In this document: in pieces, positions 35,101-43,072 of the stretch | Layout: the number at the start of each line of letters is the position of its first letter | How positions within the stretch are numbered: the first letter of the stretch is position 1 | Origin: an uncultured Lachnospiraceae bacterium | GTDB lineage: Bacteria > Bacillota > Clostridia > Lachnospirales > Lachnospiraceae | NCBI GenBank assembly: GCA_910586755.1 | Contig: CAJUJM010000008.1 | Location: 39,352 to 103,351 of the forward strand | Length of the DNA stretch: 64,000 nucleotides | Reading direction: 5' to 3' | Made by a program: the position numbers and the translations under genes | The notes under the pieces: model-generated | Told to the model about the DNA's origin: nothing | Databases searched by the model: none | Seen by the model: only the letters and a program-made list of their open reading frames with translations

Positions 35101-35548
35101 GAGGTCTGTCCGCTTCCCCTATCAGCTCTTCCAGCTGGCCTTCTGTGATTCCGTATTGATAAAATTCTGACAGCATGGATTTTAGCTGGCTGATAAACCC
35201 GTTTTTGTTCAGCTGGCTCTGGTAGAGCCCCAGCTCCTTTTTTTTAGCGGCAGCTACTTTTCTCAGCACCATGGATTTTCCCATATCGTCCAGGACAGTC
35301 AGGTTTACCACTGACAGCTCTTCAAAAACCCGGTAGGCCAGACGGCGGAAGCTTAACACATCAATGTTGGTGATACCGTGTCTAGGATGAAGGTTGATGA
35401 TTTCTTTCTGAGCCTGCATGGTAAACTGCTCCGGAACCATATAAAGCACGCTTATGTCCGGCTGATCTACAGCGGCTTTTACTGCTTCTTCATATAAGTA
35501 ATGGGTTTTACCGGAGCCGGAGCTTCCAAAAATGAACTGCAATGCCAT
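32105..35548 (-). CDS. addB: ATP-dependent helicase/nuclease subunit B (AddB)
   Basis: A 1147-residue protein starting MALQFIFGSSGSGKTHYLYE, the AddB Walker A. Later segments include the inactive helicase domain and, near residue 970, IIDYKSGSTSFDLAALYYGL, the second nuclease motif. A cysteine in QYASCAYAHF and three in CDYCPYHAVC bind the iron-sulfur cluster that pins the nuclease domain. First gene of the addBA pair, spacing 61 bases. Normal length. It is needed with AddA for Chi-regulated end resection. Confidence 0.95.
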   Translation of the reverse strand: MALQFIFGSSGSGKTHYLYEEAVKAAVDQPDISVLYMVPEQFTMQAQKEIINLHPRHGITNIDVLSFRRLAYRVFEELSVVNLTVLDDMGKSMVLRKVAAAKKKELGLYQSQLNKNGFISQLKSMLSEFYQYGITEGQLEELIGEADRPLLKHKLKDMLVIYRGFKEYIGGRFSTAEEILETLCKVLPRSEFVKNSRIYLDGYTGFTPVQYRIIELLLKYSRDVTVSITVDPLADPYEEASIQHLFYMGKHTIHRIHGRAGKAGVKKLPDICLSSHPRFEKAPAIGYLEQNLFRTFTPFKEGSFPLEDQICLCQAANPGEEVRFAVSRIGQTVRKEGLRYRDIAVITGDLKGYGKEILHQFGEAGIPCFLDDKRNIVENPLVERIRSVLEVVSQDFSYESVFRYLKCGLSQTAWEDPLMTARLENYVRALGIRGYSRWNTEWEWTYRGGAQINLEELNQFRRQVLEPLTAFRQAFAEENATVASITEALKTYLEETQARERLQWYQDSFEQQGEESLAREYGQAYDLVEELFDRLTALLGEEKVSRSEYARILDAGFEEIRVGSIPAVIDRVVVGDITRTRLNEVKILFFLGVNEGIVPQKKDRQSLLTDQEREFFSSHDLELAPTAREDGCIQRFYQYLILSKPSKQLVMSFSSMSADGQARRPSGLIGDVKRLFPDIKIMEAGEASWPVQSEREGFRRLIEGLADSQTWDGPGGGELSTEFLELYRWFFSNEDWREQVKQVTEAAFTSYQERGIGRAAARALYGTILQGSVTRFEQYASCAYAHFLKYGLELMERQEYEVAAADMGNLFHQSIDLCFQTAKNQGIDWHAMGDEERKKLVAQCVSQVTEQYGNTILKSSARNAYLTERIRRITDRTIWALAEQIKKGDFVPSGFEVSFSAIDNLKAMKISLSRDEELHLRGRIDRLDLCEDENHVYVKIIDYKSGSTSFDLAALYYGLQLQLVVYMDAAIEREEKRHPGKEVVPAGIFYYHIQDPVVDWEPEAGEEDVEEQILRKLRMSGLADSDLEVIRHMDREIETESQVIPVAIKDGLIAEAKSSVASKERFFALKEYVRHKLKKAGQEILSGDIPVNPYKQGNRTGCDYCPYHAVCGFDKKTAGYGYRRLRALKPEEIWQEITDDAQGPAPV

Positions 35549-35569
35549 ATTATCCCTGCTTTCTTTATT

Positions 35570-35605
35570 GGTAACCGTTGAAATTTCCCGCTGTCTGAAC
35601 AGTAC
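35570..35605. repeat. Partial intergenic repeat motif
   Basis: GGTAACCGTTGAAA followed by TTTCCCGCTGTC and TGAACAGTAC lies in the 120-base gap between addB and the next gene. GGTAACCGTTGAAA is shared with the left edge of the structured repeat at 54375-54388. CTGTCTGAACAGT resembles the inverted form of ACAGTTCAGACGGG at 44681-44694. These look like fragments of one dispersed intergenic family. Confidence 0.45.
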
Positions 35606-35668
35606 CCTTTTATCATAATTTTCCGGTTCTTTTAATAGATTATAGTAAACTCTTCAGGAGGTCCTTTC

Positions 35669-36130
35669 ATGAGCTCTCGTACTAAAATTGTTGTGCTGCG
35701 GATGAAAGAAATTATTTATACAGCCATCTTTATTGGTCTTGCCCTTCTGCTGATTACTCTGTTTCTGTTTATGCTCCGGGCCAGAAAATCTTCTTCTGAA
35801 GCCCAGGATAATCCGGAAATGGGGCAAAGCCAGCAGACATCTTACATACCTGGCGTCTATTCTGCTTCTGTTTCTTTAGGAAGCCAAAGCGTGAATGTGG
35901 AGGTGGCTGTGGATGCTAACCAGATTACATCTGTCTCCCTGGTTCCTTTAAGTGAATCCATTACCACTATGTATCCTCTTATGGAACCTTCTATGGAACA
36001 TCTGGAAAGTCAAATACTGGAGCGCCAGAGCTTGGAAGGCATTACTTACGAAAGCGGATCTCGTTATACCAGCCAGGTTCTTTTGAATGCTGTTGAAACG
36101 GCTCTTTCCAAAGCCCGGGTTGGACAGTAG
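35669..36130 (+). CDS. Membrane-anchored FMN-bind-like protein
   Basis: A 153-residue protein with CAGGAGG before ATG 35669. One membrane segment (EIIYTAIFIGLALLLITLFL) is followed by a Ser/Gln-rich linker and an extracellular domain, YIPGVYSASVSLGSQSVNVE up to ESGSRYTSQVLLNAVETALS, which matches the small FMN-bind fold. The usual flavinylation motif (S/T)GAT(S/T) is replaced by SGSRYTS, so covalent FMN attachment is uncertain. It is alone between addB and a MATE gene, with a strong terminator after it. Confidence 0.6.
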   Translation: MSSRTKIVVLRMKEIIYTAIFIGLALLLITLFLFMLRARKSSSEAQDNPEMGQSQQTSYIPGVYSASVSLGSQSVNVEVAVDANQITSVSLVPLSESITTMYPLMEPSMEHLESQILERQSLEGITYESGSRYTSQVLLNAVETALSKARVGQ

Positions 36131-36136
36131 GGGGTT

Positions 36137-36160
36137 GGGCGTCTGTGTGACGCCCTTTTT
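36137..36160 (+). terminator. Intrinsic terminator after the FMN-bind-like gene
   Basis: GGGCGTC (36137-36143) pairs with GACGCCC (36149-36155), followed by TTTTT. Confidence 0.85.
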
Positions 36161-36253
36161 CGTTTTGGGCCGTGTCAAGCGGGACTTCTGGCTTTGTTCC
36201 CCACTGCTCACTGCTTTCGTCAACAGTTTACCACATTATTTTTGGGGTTTCCA

Positions 36254-36281
36254 TTGCTTTTTTCTTAAAAGTAAGTATAAT
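36254..36281 (+). promoter_or_regulatory. Promoter of the second MATE gene
   Basis: TTGCTT (36254-36259) and TATAAT (36276-36281), spacer 16, about 50 bases before the start codon. Confidence 0.6.
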
Positions 36282-36331
36282 ACCCCTCAGTAGGCAAGTG
36301 TCGTTGGCATCTGTTTTAGCAGGAGGGTATG

Positions 36332-37729
36332 ATGAAAGATAAACAGTTGGAGGCGCATCCTTTGGAAAATCAGATTACTCAGGGAGTGATCTGGAAACAG
36401 CTTTTGCTATTTTTCTTTCCAATTTTATTTGGAACTTTTTTTCAGCAGCTTTATAATACGGCGGACGCCGTTATTGTGGGACGCTTTGTGGGTAAGGAAG
36501 GGCTGGCGGCAGTAGGCGGATCCGCTGCTATGATCATTAATCTTTTGGTAGGATTTTTTATCGGTCTTTCTTCCGGCGCTACGGTTATTATCTCCCAGTT
36601 TTACGGAGCCAGGCAGAAAGCCCGGGTTTCCCAGGCGGTTCATACGGCCGTCGCCTTTTCCATTGCAGGAGGGCTGGTGGTTATGGCAGTGGGGTTGATC
36701 TGCGCCCCTGTCTCTCTAAAAGCCATGGGAACCCCGGCGGAGACTTTTGATGATTCTCTTTTATATCTGCGGATCTATTTTCTGGGACTTATCGGGAATC
36801 TGCTTTACAACATCGGATCCGGTATTCTCCGTGCTATCGGCGATTCTAAACGGCCTTTGTATTTTCTGATGGTAAGCTGCCTTACCAATATCCTGTTGGA
36901 TATTGTCTTTGTCCTGGGTTTGGGTATGGGGGTAGCCGGCGCCGCCTGGGCCACCATTACTTCCCAGATGATCTCCGCTGTCATGGTAATCACCACCCTG
37001 ATGCGGACCGAAGATATGTACCGCCTTTCCCTAAAAGGTATCCGCCTTGCTCCGGACATGCTTCTGCGGATTATTCAAATCGGCCTGCCGGCAGGCCTTC
37101 AGTCTGTCATGTACGCTGCCTCCAACATTATCATCCAGACCAGCGTCAATTCTCTGGGTACGGATGTAGTGGCAGCCTGGACTGCCTTCGGCAAAATCGA
37201 TGTGATTTACTGGACCATTATTAATGCTTTCGGCATCTCTATTACTACTTTCGTTGGCCAGAACTTCGGGGCCGGAAAGCTTGATCGGGTTCACCGTGGA
37301 ATCAAGGTATGCTTAGGGATCAGCGCCGGGGTTACCGCATTTTTAAGCCTCATTCTCTTCCACTTTGGCCACTATATTTACCTTTTGTTTACCACTGATG
37401 CTGCGGTAATGGACAAGGGTGTGGAAATTCTCCGCTTCCTGGTTCCCACCTTTATCACCTATGTATGTATTGAGATCCTTTCCGGCGCTTTAAGAGGCGT
37501 TGGCGATTCCTGGATCCCTATGATTATGACAGCTCTGGGCGTCTGTCTGCTGCGGGTGCTGTGGATTTTCATTGCAGTGCCTTTTTATCCGGACATCAAA
37601 ACTATCTGCTTCAGCTACCCTCTCACCTGGACGGTAACCTCCATTCTGTTTTTAATATACTTCCGATGGTTCAGCAAAATACGGAAGTTCCGTAACAATG
37701 GAAAGGGGCTGGCCACACTAAATAACTAG
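36332..37729 (+). CDS. MATE-family efflux transporter
   Basis: About 465 residues with twelve membrane segments and MATE landmarks (LFGTFFQQLYNTADAVIVGR in helix 1, IQIGLPAGLQSVMYAASNII at helix 7). Start is the second of two tandem ATGs, five bases after GGAGGG; the first ATG is too close to the ribosome site. It is a different lineage from the MATE protein at 18.4-19.8 kb and is a single-gene unit with its own promoter and terminator; the stop codon lies inside the terminator stem. Substrate unknown. Confidence 0.92.
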   Translation: MKDKQLEAHPLENQITQGVIWKQLLLFFFPILFGTFFQQLYNTADAVIVGRFVGKEGLAAVGGSAAMIINLLVGFFIGLSSGATVIISQFYGARQKARVSQAVHTAVAFSIAGGLVVMAVGLICAPVSLKAMGTPAETFDDSLLYLRIYFLGLIGNLLYNIGSGILRAIGDSKRPLYFLMVSCLTNILLDIVFVLGLGMGVAGAAWATITSQMISAVMVITTLMRTEDMYRLSLKGIRLAPDMLLRIIQIGLPAGLQSVMYAASNIIIQTSVNSLGTDVVAAWTAFGKIDVIYWTIINAFGISITTFVGQNFGAGKLDRVHRGIKVCLGISAGVTAFLSLILFHFGHYIYLLFTTDAAVMDKGVEILRFLVPTFITYVCIEILSGALRGVGDSWIPMIMTALGVCLLRVLWIFIAVPFYPDIKTICFSYPLTWTVTSILFLIYFRWFSKIRKFRNNGKGLATLNN

Positions 37730-37746
37730 TGTGACAGCCCCTTTTT
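37705..37746 (+). terminator. Intrinsic terminator overlapping the MATE stop codon
   Basis: GGGGCTG (37705-37711) pairs with CAGCCCC (37735-37741) and CACACT with AGTGTG inside; TTTTT follows. Confidence 0.8.
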
Positions 37747-37815
37747 ACTTTAAAAAGTCCGCCGCCGAATAGGCGGCATGCATTCAGGTATGCCCCATGC
37801 GCCGGTCAGTGCTCT

Positions 37816-40188
37816 TTACCGGTTTTCTTCTGCAAATTTACGGATATTGGAAGCATTGACATACTTTTGAACCTCTCCGTTTTTAATCACTACCAGAGTA
37901 GGCGCCTGCATAATGCCGTACCGATCAGACATTTCCTCATTTTCCTCCGCATCCACTACCTGATAATTAATATTCTTTAAAAATTCCTTAGCTGTTCTGC
38001 AGTTGGGACAGGTCTTGGTGGTAAAGAGGTACAGACCGGAAGCCGAAGTCTGGCTTTTCTCTGCCGTTTCATTCTGCTCTTTTGCCTGAAGGACTGCATG
38101 GCTCTTCTTTAACTTGGAATGAATGGGGTCATAGGTTTTCCGCGCCTTGTATTCCTCCAGCTTCCCTTCATTCCAGTTCTTAACCGGCCGGTAGTATCCG
38201 GTAATACGGCTGTAAACCTCCGCCTCTTTGTTGCATACCGGACAGGTAAAATGCTCTCCTGACAAGTATCCGTGATCCTTGCAGATGGAGTAGGTGGGAG
38301 AAATGCTGTAGTAGGGCAGACGGTAATTCTCCGCAATGGTACGAACCAGCTTGGCAGCTGCCTTCCAATCCGGCAGCTTCTCTCCCAGAAAGGCATGGAA
38401 CACCGTTCCGGAAGTGTAAAGGGTCTGCAGCTCGTCCTGAACATCCAGCGCATCAAAAACATCTGAGGTGTATCCAACAGGAAGATGGGAGCTGTTGGTG
38501 TAATAAGGATTGCCACAATCCCCATTGGCAGTCTTAATATCCGGGAAACGTTTCTTATCATGCTTTGCCAGACGGTAGCTGGTGGATTCTGCCGGAGTTG
38601 CTTCCAGGTTGTAAAGGTCTCCGTACATCTCCTGATAATCTTTCAGCCGCTCTCTCATATGGTTTAAGACATCCTTGGAAAATTCCTGGGTCTCCTTATG
38701 GGTCATGTCAACCCCCAGCCATTTTGCATTTAAGCCGGCCTCGTTCATTCCCACCAGGCCGATAGTGGAAAAGTGGTTCTCAAAGGTGCCCAAATACCTC
38801 TTTGTATAGGGATACAGGCCGTTCTCCAAAAGCTTGCTGATTACCTCTCTCTTAATGTGCAGGGAGCGGGCGGAAATATCCATCATATAGTCCAGTCTCC
38901 GATAGAAATCTCCTTCATTTTTAGATAGATAGGCAAGTCTCGGCATATTAATCGTTACCACTCCCACGGAACCGGTACTTTCACCGGAACCGAAAAAGCC
39001 GCCGGTTTTCTTACGCAGCTCCCTCAGATCCAGACGGAGGCGGCAGCACATGGAACGGACATCGCTGGGCTGCATATCGCTGTTGATGTAGTTGGAGAAG
39101 TAAGGAGTGCCGTACTTGGCAGTCATTTCAAACAACAGGCGGTTGTTTTCTGTGTCAGCCCAGTCAAAGTCTTTGGTAATGGAGTAAGTGGGAATGGGAT
39201 ACTGGAATCCTCTTCCGTTGGCATCGCCTTCAATCATGGTCTCAATAAACGCCTTATTGACCATATCCATCTCTTTTTTACAATCCTTGTACTTAAAGTC
39301 CATTTCCTTGCCGCCTACAATGGCATTCATCTCCGCCATATCTTCCGGTACCGTCCAGTCCAGAGTAATATTGGAGAAAGGCGCCTGGGTGCCCCAGCGG
39401 CTGGGAGTGTTGACGCCATAAATAAAGGACTCAATGCACTTTTTTACCTCCTGGTAACACAGGCCGTCAACCTTTACAAAAGGAGCCAGATAGGTATCAA
39501 AGGAGGAAAAAGCCTGGGCTCCCGCCCACTCGTTCTGCATAATGCCCAAAAAGTTTACCATCTGGTTGCACAGCACGGATAAATGCTTTGCAGGGGAGGA
39601 CGTGATTTTGCCGGGAATCCCCCCCAGTCCCTCCAGCAGAAGCTGCTTTAAGGACCAGCCGGCACAGTAACCCGTAAGCATAGATAGATCGTGGAGATGG
39701 ATATCTGCATTGCGGTGAGCGTTGGCAATCTCCTGATCGTAAATCTCAGACAGCCAGTAGTTGGCGGTAATGGCTCCGGAGTTGCTCAAAATAAGTCCTC
39801 CTACCGAGTAGGTAACCGTAGAGTTCTCCTTTACGCGCCAGTCCTCTATCTGTACATAGCTGTTTACCACATCCTTGTAATCCAGGATCGTATTTTTCAT
39901 ATTGCGGATCTTTTCCCGCTGCTTTCTATATAAAATGTACGCTTTCGCCACGTCTGTGTAGCCGGTCTGCTCTAAAACGTGTTCTACGCTGTCCTGTATT
40001 TCCTCTACGCTGACTGTGCCCTCTTTCATCTTAGACTGAAAATCAGCCGTTACCCGAAGAGATAAAAGCTCCAGAATTTCATCGGTAAAGTCTTTCTTTG
40101 TGGCTTTAAACGCCTTCTTAATCGCCTCTGTAATCTTGGACAGCGTAAATTCCGCCACTTCACCGTCCCGCTTTACTACTTTAATCAT
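37816..40188 (-). CDS. nrdD: Anaerobic ribonucleoside-triphosphate reductase with fused C-terminal thioredoxin-like domain
   Basis: Start taken at MIKVVKRDGEVAEFTLSKIT, where NrdD proteins begin; an in-frame ATG seven codons earlier is also possible. Residues 1-95 are the ATP-cone, then the class III catalytic barrel with its conserved cysteines follows. Toward the end CKDHGYLSGEHFTCPVCNKE supplies the zinc site and RITGYYRPVKNWN holds the radical glycine. After a linker, the last ~75 residues form an extra thioredoxin/glutaredoxin-like domain with CPNC and IMQAPTLVVI (cis-proline). Usual NrdD is about 700-720 residues; this one is 790. No nrdG activase gene is adjacent. Confidence 0.93.
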   Translation of the reverse strand: MIKVVKRDGEVAEFTLSKITEAIKKAFKATKKDFTDEILELLSLRVTADFQSKMKEGTVSVEEIQDSVEHVLEQTGYTDVAKAYILYRKQREKIRNMKNTILDYKDVVNSYVQIEDWRVKENSTVTYSVGGLILSNSGAITANYWLSEIYDQEIANAHRNADIHLHDLSMLTGYCAGWSLKQLLLEGLGGIPGKITSSPAKHLSVLCNQMVNFLGIMQNEWAGAQAFSSFDTYLAPFVKVDGLCYQEVKKCIESFIYGVNTPSRWGTQAPFSNITLDWTVPEDMAEMNAIVGGKEMDFKYKDCKKEMDMVNKAFIETMIEGDANGRGFQYPIPTYSITKDFDWADTENNRLLFEMTAKYGTPYFSNYINSDMQPSDVRSMCCRLRLDLRELRKKTGGFFGSGESTGSVGVVTINMPRLAYLSKNEGDFYRRLDYMMDISARSLHIKREVISKLLENGLYPYTKRYLGTFENHFSTIGLVGMNEAGLNAKWLGVDMTHKETQEFSKDVLNHMRERLKDYQEMYGDLYNLEATPAESTSYRLAKHDKKRFPDIKTANGDCGNPYYTNSSHLPVGYTSDVFDALDVQDELQTLYTSGTVFHAFLGEKLPDWKAAAKLVRTIAENYRLPYYSISPTYSICKDHGYLSGEHFTCPVCNKEAEVYSRITGYYRPVKNWNEGKLEEYKARKTYDPIHSKLKKSHAVLQAKEQNETAEKSQTSASGLYLFTTKTCPNCRTAKEFLKNINYQVVDAEENEEMSDRYGIMQAPTLVVIKNGEVQKYVNASNIRKFAEENR

Positions 40189-40308
40189 CCTGTCTATGAC
40201 TCCTTTCATTTATCCTAAGTATGCCCCGGAAAGCTTCCCTGGAGCGCTGTTATCTGGACAGCTATTTTTCCTGCCAGCTCTGTCTGGCAGAAAATCGCTA
40301 CGGGTCCC

Positions 40309-40337
40309 ATTATAGCAGAAAGCAAAAGAAAACACAA
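40309..40337 (-). promoter_or_regulatory. Promoter of nrdD
   Basis: Minus strand TTGTGT (40337-40332) and perfect TATAAT (40314-40309), spacer 17. The -35 box lies within the proximal NrdR-like box. The ~110-base leader holds a stable hairpin, CTGCCAG/CTGGCAG at 40271-40290. Confidence 0.65.
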
Positions 40338-40377
40338 TATCTAGATGAGAAAATATTTTCGAATCCAAATATTGTGT
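40332..40377. promoter_or_regulatory. Tandem NrdR-box-like operators upstream of nrdD
   Basis: Two 16-base sites, 40332-40347 and 40362-40377, each match the NrdR consensus (ACACwATATATwGTGT) at 12 of 16 positions by eye. Their starts are 30 bases apart, close to the three-turn spacing usual for NrdR box pairs, and the proximal one covers the nrdD -35 box. The outer arms AAACACAATAT/ATATTGTGTTT (40330-40340, 40369-40379) also form an inverted repeat that could end hflX transcription, with T-rich flanks on both sides. Confidence 0.55.
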
Positions 40378-40390
40378 TTTATTATATTAT

Positions 40391-41653
40391 TTAATAAATG
40401 CTATGACTATCTCCTCTAAGGAAACGTCCGAATAATTCCGGAGGAACATAGGCTTTTACATGGATTCCTTCTGTCTCATATTCCTCGGATAACACTGCCC
40501 CAAGCTGCCGGATTTTCTGAACCAGCCCCGCTTCCTGGTAAGAGTACACCCGGTCCAGATACACTCCCCTGCTCCTGGCAATCCCCCGGAGAATCTCTTT
40601 CAGCTCTTCTATTCCTTCCCCGGTGACAGCCGAAATTTTCACTTGATAATCTGCCTGAATATCTCTTAAAATTACGTCCTCATCTATCCGGTCAATCTTG
40701 TTGAAAACTGTCACCACTGTCTTTCCTGTAATTTCAAGCTGGCGCAGGGTCTCATAGACCACATGGATCTGCTCTTCCATCTGAGGGTTGGAGCAGTCTA
40801 CTACATGAAGGATCACATCGCTGTATTTCGCTTCCTCCAAAGTGCTCTTAAAGGCTTCAATAAGATGGTGAGGAAGCTTTTGGATAAATCCTACTGTATC
40901 CGTGAGAAGGATTTTCTGACCATCCGGGAGAAAAAGTCCCCGGGTAGTGGGATCCAGTGTGGCAAACAGCTTGTCCTCTGCCAGAATTCCCGCATCTGTC
41001 AGTTTGTTTAAAAGAGTGGATTTTCCCGCATTGGTATAACCCACAATCGCTGCAGTCAGGGCCTGGGCCTCCTGCCTCTGCTTTCTCTGGACCTCCCGGT
41101 GGCGCTTTACCTCTGCCAGCTCTCTCTTTAGCTGCCCGATGCGGTCGTGAATCCGCCGTCTGTCCACCTCCAGCTTTTTCTCTCCGGGACCTCTGGTGCC
41201 GATGCCTCCTCCCAGACGGGATAAAGAAGCTCTCATGCCTACCAGACGGATGGCTCGATATTTTAATTGGGCCAGCTCCACCTGAATCTTTCCTTCCCTG
41301 GTCTGGGCCCGGGCGGCAAAAATATCCAGAATTACCATAGTCCGATCCATGATCTTGGTGTCCAGAATCTCCTCCATGTTGCGAAGCTGAGCAGGGGAAA
41401 GCTCGTCATCGCAGACTACCCCTGTGGCATCCAGCTCCCAGAGAAGCTCTTTTACCTCTAAAAGCTTTCCCTTTCCCAGGTAAGTTCCCGGATGAGCCTG
41501 CTCCCGATTTTGAACCACCTTTCCCACGCTTACTGCTCCCGCAGTCCCAACCAAATCCTCAAGTTCTTTTAAGGAGCTCTCCCCGTCCCCCTGGCTGATG
41601 CCAATGAGGATAACCTGCTCCCGGTCGTCTTTTAAATCAATTAATTCTGCCAT
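40391..41653 (-). CDS. hflX: Ribosome-associated GTPase HflX
   Basis: A 420-residue protein with the HflX N-terminal domain (HPGTYLGKGKLLEVKELLWE) and the glycine-rich linker RLGGGIGTRGPGEKKLEVDR. Its GTPase domain has G1 GYTNAGKST, G3 DTVGF and G4 FNKID. The family binds 50S/70S ribosomes and splits stalled ribosomes under stress. It is the last gene of the scpA-scpB-dut-lipoprotein-hflX unit, 15 bases after the lipoprotein gene; the ribosome site is weak. Confidence 0.95.
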   Translation of the reverse strand: MAELIDLKDDREQVILIGISQGDGESSLKELEDLVGTAGAVSVGKVVQNREQAHPGTYLGKGKLLEVKELLWELDATGVVCDDELSPAQLRNMEEILDTKIMDRTMVILDIFAARAQTREGKIQVELAQLKYRAIRLVGMRASLSRLGGGIGTRGPGEKKLEVDRRRIHDRIGQLKRELAEVKRHREVQRKQRQEAQALTAAIVGYTNAGKSTLLNKLTDAGILAEDKLFATLDPTTRGLFLPDGQKILLTDTVGFIQKLPHHLIEAFKSTLEEAKYSDVILHVVDCSNPQMEEQIHVVYETLRQLEITGKTVVTVFNKIDRIDEDVILRDIQADYQVKISAVTGEGIEELKEILRGIARSRGVYLDRVYSYQEAGLVQKIRQLGAVLSEEYETEGIHVKAYVPPELFGRFLRGDSHSIY

Positions 41654-41668
41654 ATATTCTCGTTTTCC

Positions 41669-42520
41669 CTATCGGGTTTTTAAAAAGCTGATTTCATGTT
41701 CTGCCTTCTCGTCCGGTCCATATTGGGAGACATAAGATTCAAAGGCTTTCAAAGCTCCTGCATAATCTCTCTGGTATTCCAGGGCTACCGCCCGGTTAAA
41801 GGCCAGATCCGCCGCCGCTGTTTTGTCCGGGGCATTGATGCCCTTTTCAAAAATTTGTCCTGCTTTTATATATTCTCCTCTTTCCAGATAACATAAGCCC
41901 ATCTGGTTATAGATTTGGGAATCTGCCAGGCCGTCGGACTCCGCCTGTTCATAGAAAGCCAGAGCTTCCGACTCCTTTCCCCCGCTCTTAAGGGTCTTTC
42001 CTATCTCCTTAATCAGTTTTGTAAGCTGAGCCTCCTGATCCCGGCTCATATCCTCTGCCTGATTTTCTCCGTCCTCCGGGGCTTTGGAGTCTGTCCCGGC
42101 TTCTTTGTATGCCTGGTACAGCTTTTTGTAATCCTCCATGGCCTGATCCGTGTTTCCGGCCCGGATATTGAGCATACAGCGAAGCTCTATATATTCTGTC
42201 TTCTCCCCGTCCACCTCCATCAAAATCCCGTAGGTGTGGGCCGCTGCGCTGTAATCCCCAATCTTTCCTTCTGCCTCTGCCCGGTATTTTAAGATATCAA
42301 GCTCCATCTGGCCTACTTTGCCCTTTCCCAGGCTCAAAGCTTCCTCCAGATCTGCAATCGCTCCTTCATAATCCCCGGCATCTAATTTTTCAATTCCCGA
42401 GAGGCGAAGCTCCTGCCGTTTCGCCCCGCTTCCCAGGCCGCAGCCTCCTAAAAGGGATATAGCCGCCGCAGATGCTGCTATCAGCAGGAATCTTTTTAAT
42501 CTGTTTTCTTTTCGTCTCAT
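41669..42520 (-). CDS. TPR-repeat lipoprotein
   Basis: A 283-residue protein with a lipoprotein signal (LLIAASAAAISLLGGCGLGS, lipobox LGGC at about residue 27) and five to six tetratricopeptide repeats, e.g. GDYEGAIADLEEALSLGKGK, GDYSAAAHTYGILMEVDGEK and GEYIKAGQIFEKGINAPDKT. It should be anchored outside the membrane as a protein-interaction scaffold. It stands between dut and hflX in one operon; a specific role is not known. Confidence 0.85.
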   Translation of the reverse strand: MRRKENRLKRFLLIAASAAAISLLGGCGLGSGAKRQELRLSGIEKLDAGDYEGAIADLEEALSLGKGKVGQMELDILKYRAEAEGKIGDYSAAAHTYGILMEVDGEKTEYIELRCMLNIRAGNTDQAMEDYKKLYQAYKEAGTDSKAPEDGENQAEDMSRDQEAQLTKLIKEIGKTLKSGGKESEALAFYEQAESDGLADSQIYNQMGLCYLERGEYIKAGQIFEKGINAPDKTAAADLAFNRAVALEYQRDYAGALKAFESYVSQYGPDEKAEHEISFLKTR

Positions 42521-42553
42521 AGTATTCCCACCCCTTTCTCTGGTAAACAGGAA

Positions 42554-43072
42554 TTATCTTCCGCTGTCTGTGCTGCCAAAACCGCCGTTTCTTGCAGCCC
42601 TGCAGTCATCATCCTCCGTAATTCCGTACTGTAAAAAGATTCCCTGGGCAAATCCGGAACCTTCCTTCAGATCCAGCTCCTTTCCCTCTCTGGAATCATT
42701 GGTCATCTTGACAAAAATGTGTCCCTCATTGTCCGAATGAAAATAGTCGCTGTCAATGACTCCCACTGTATTGTTAAGCTGCAGGCGGTACTTAAATCCC
42801 AGGCCGCTGCGGGGATATATCTGCAAAACCCAGCCTTCCCTTATCTCTGCCCGGATACCGGTAGGCACCTTAACTTCTTCCCCTGGCTTTAAAAAGACGG
42901 GAACCGGCAGACAGAAATCGTAGCCTGCGGATCCGGCGGTAGCCCGTCTGGGAAGGCTGATTCTTTCGTAGATCTCTTCTATTTCTTTTTTGTCCCGGGG
43001 ACCAAAGGTGTCCTCCCAGTCCTTTTCAAACTGCTCTCTGCTAACTTTATAAAATCTCGCGATTCTCTCCAT
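42554..43072 (-). CDS. dut: dUTP diphosphatase
   Basis: About 172 residues. The trimeric dUTPase motifs are present: RATAGSAGYDF (motif 1), PRSGLGFKYRLQLNNTVGVI and DSDY (motifs 2-3), FAQGIFLQYG (motif 4) and a C-terminal glycine-rich RNGGFGSTDSGR (motif 5). An extra ~40-residue N-terminal helical part precedes motif 1. It hydrolyses dUTP to dUMP, guarding DNA from uracil and feeding dTMP synthesis. The start overlaps scpB by 26 bases; the second of two tandem Met codons was used. Confidence 0.92.
   Translation of the reverse strand: MERIARFYKVSREQFEKDWEDTFGPRDKKEIEEIYERISLPRRATAGSAGYDFCLPVPVFLKPGEEVKVPTGIRAEIREGWVLQIYPRSGLGFKYRLQLNNTVGVIDSDYFHSDNEGHIFVKMTNDSREGKELDLKEGSGFAQGIFLQYGITEDDDCRAARNGGFGSTDSGR

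Noticed and set aside
40330..40379. Simple terminator of hflX only
   Set aside because: The loop is 28 bases and the paired boxes with 30-base spacing over the nrdD promoter fit NrdR sites better, though both roles could coexist.
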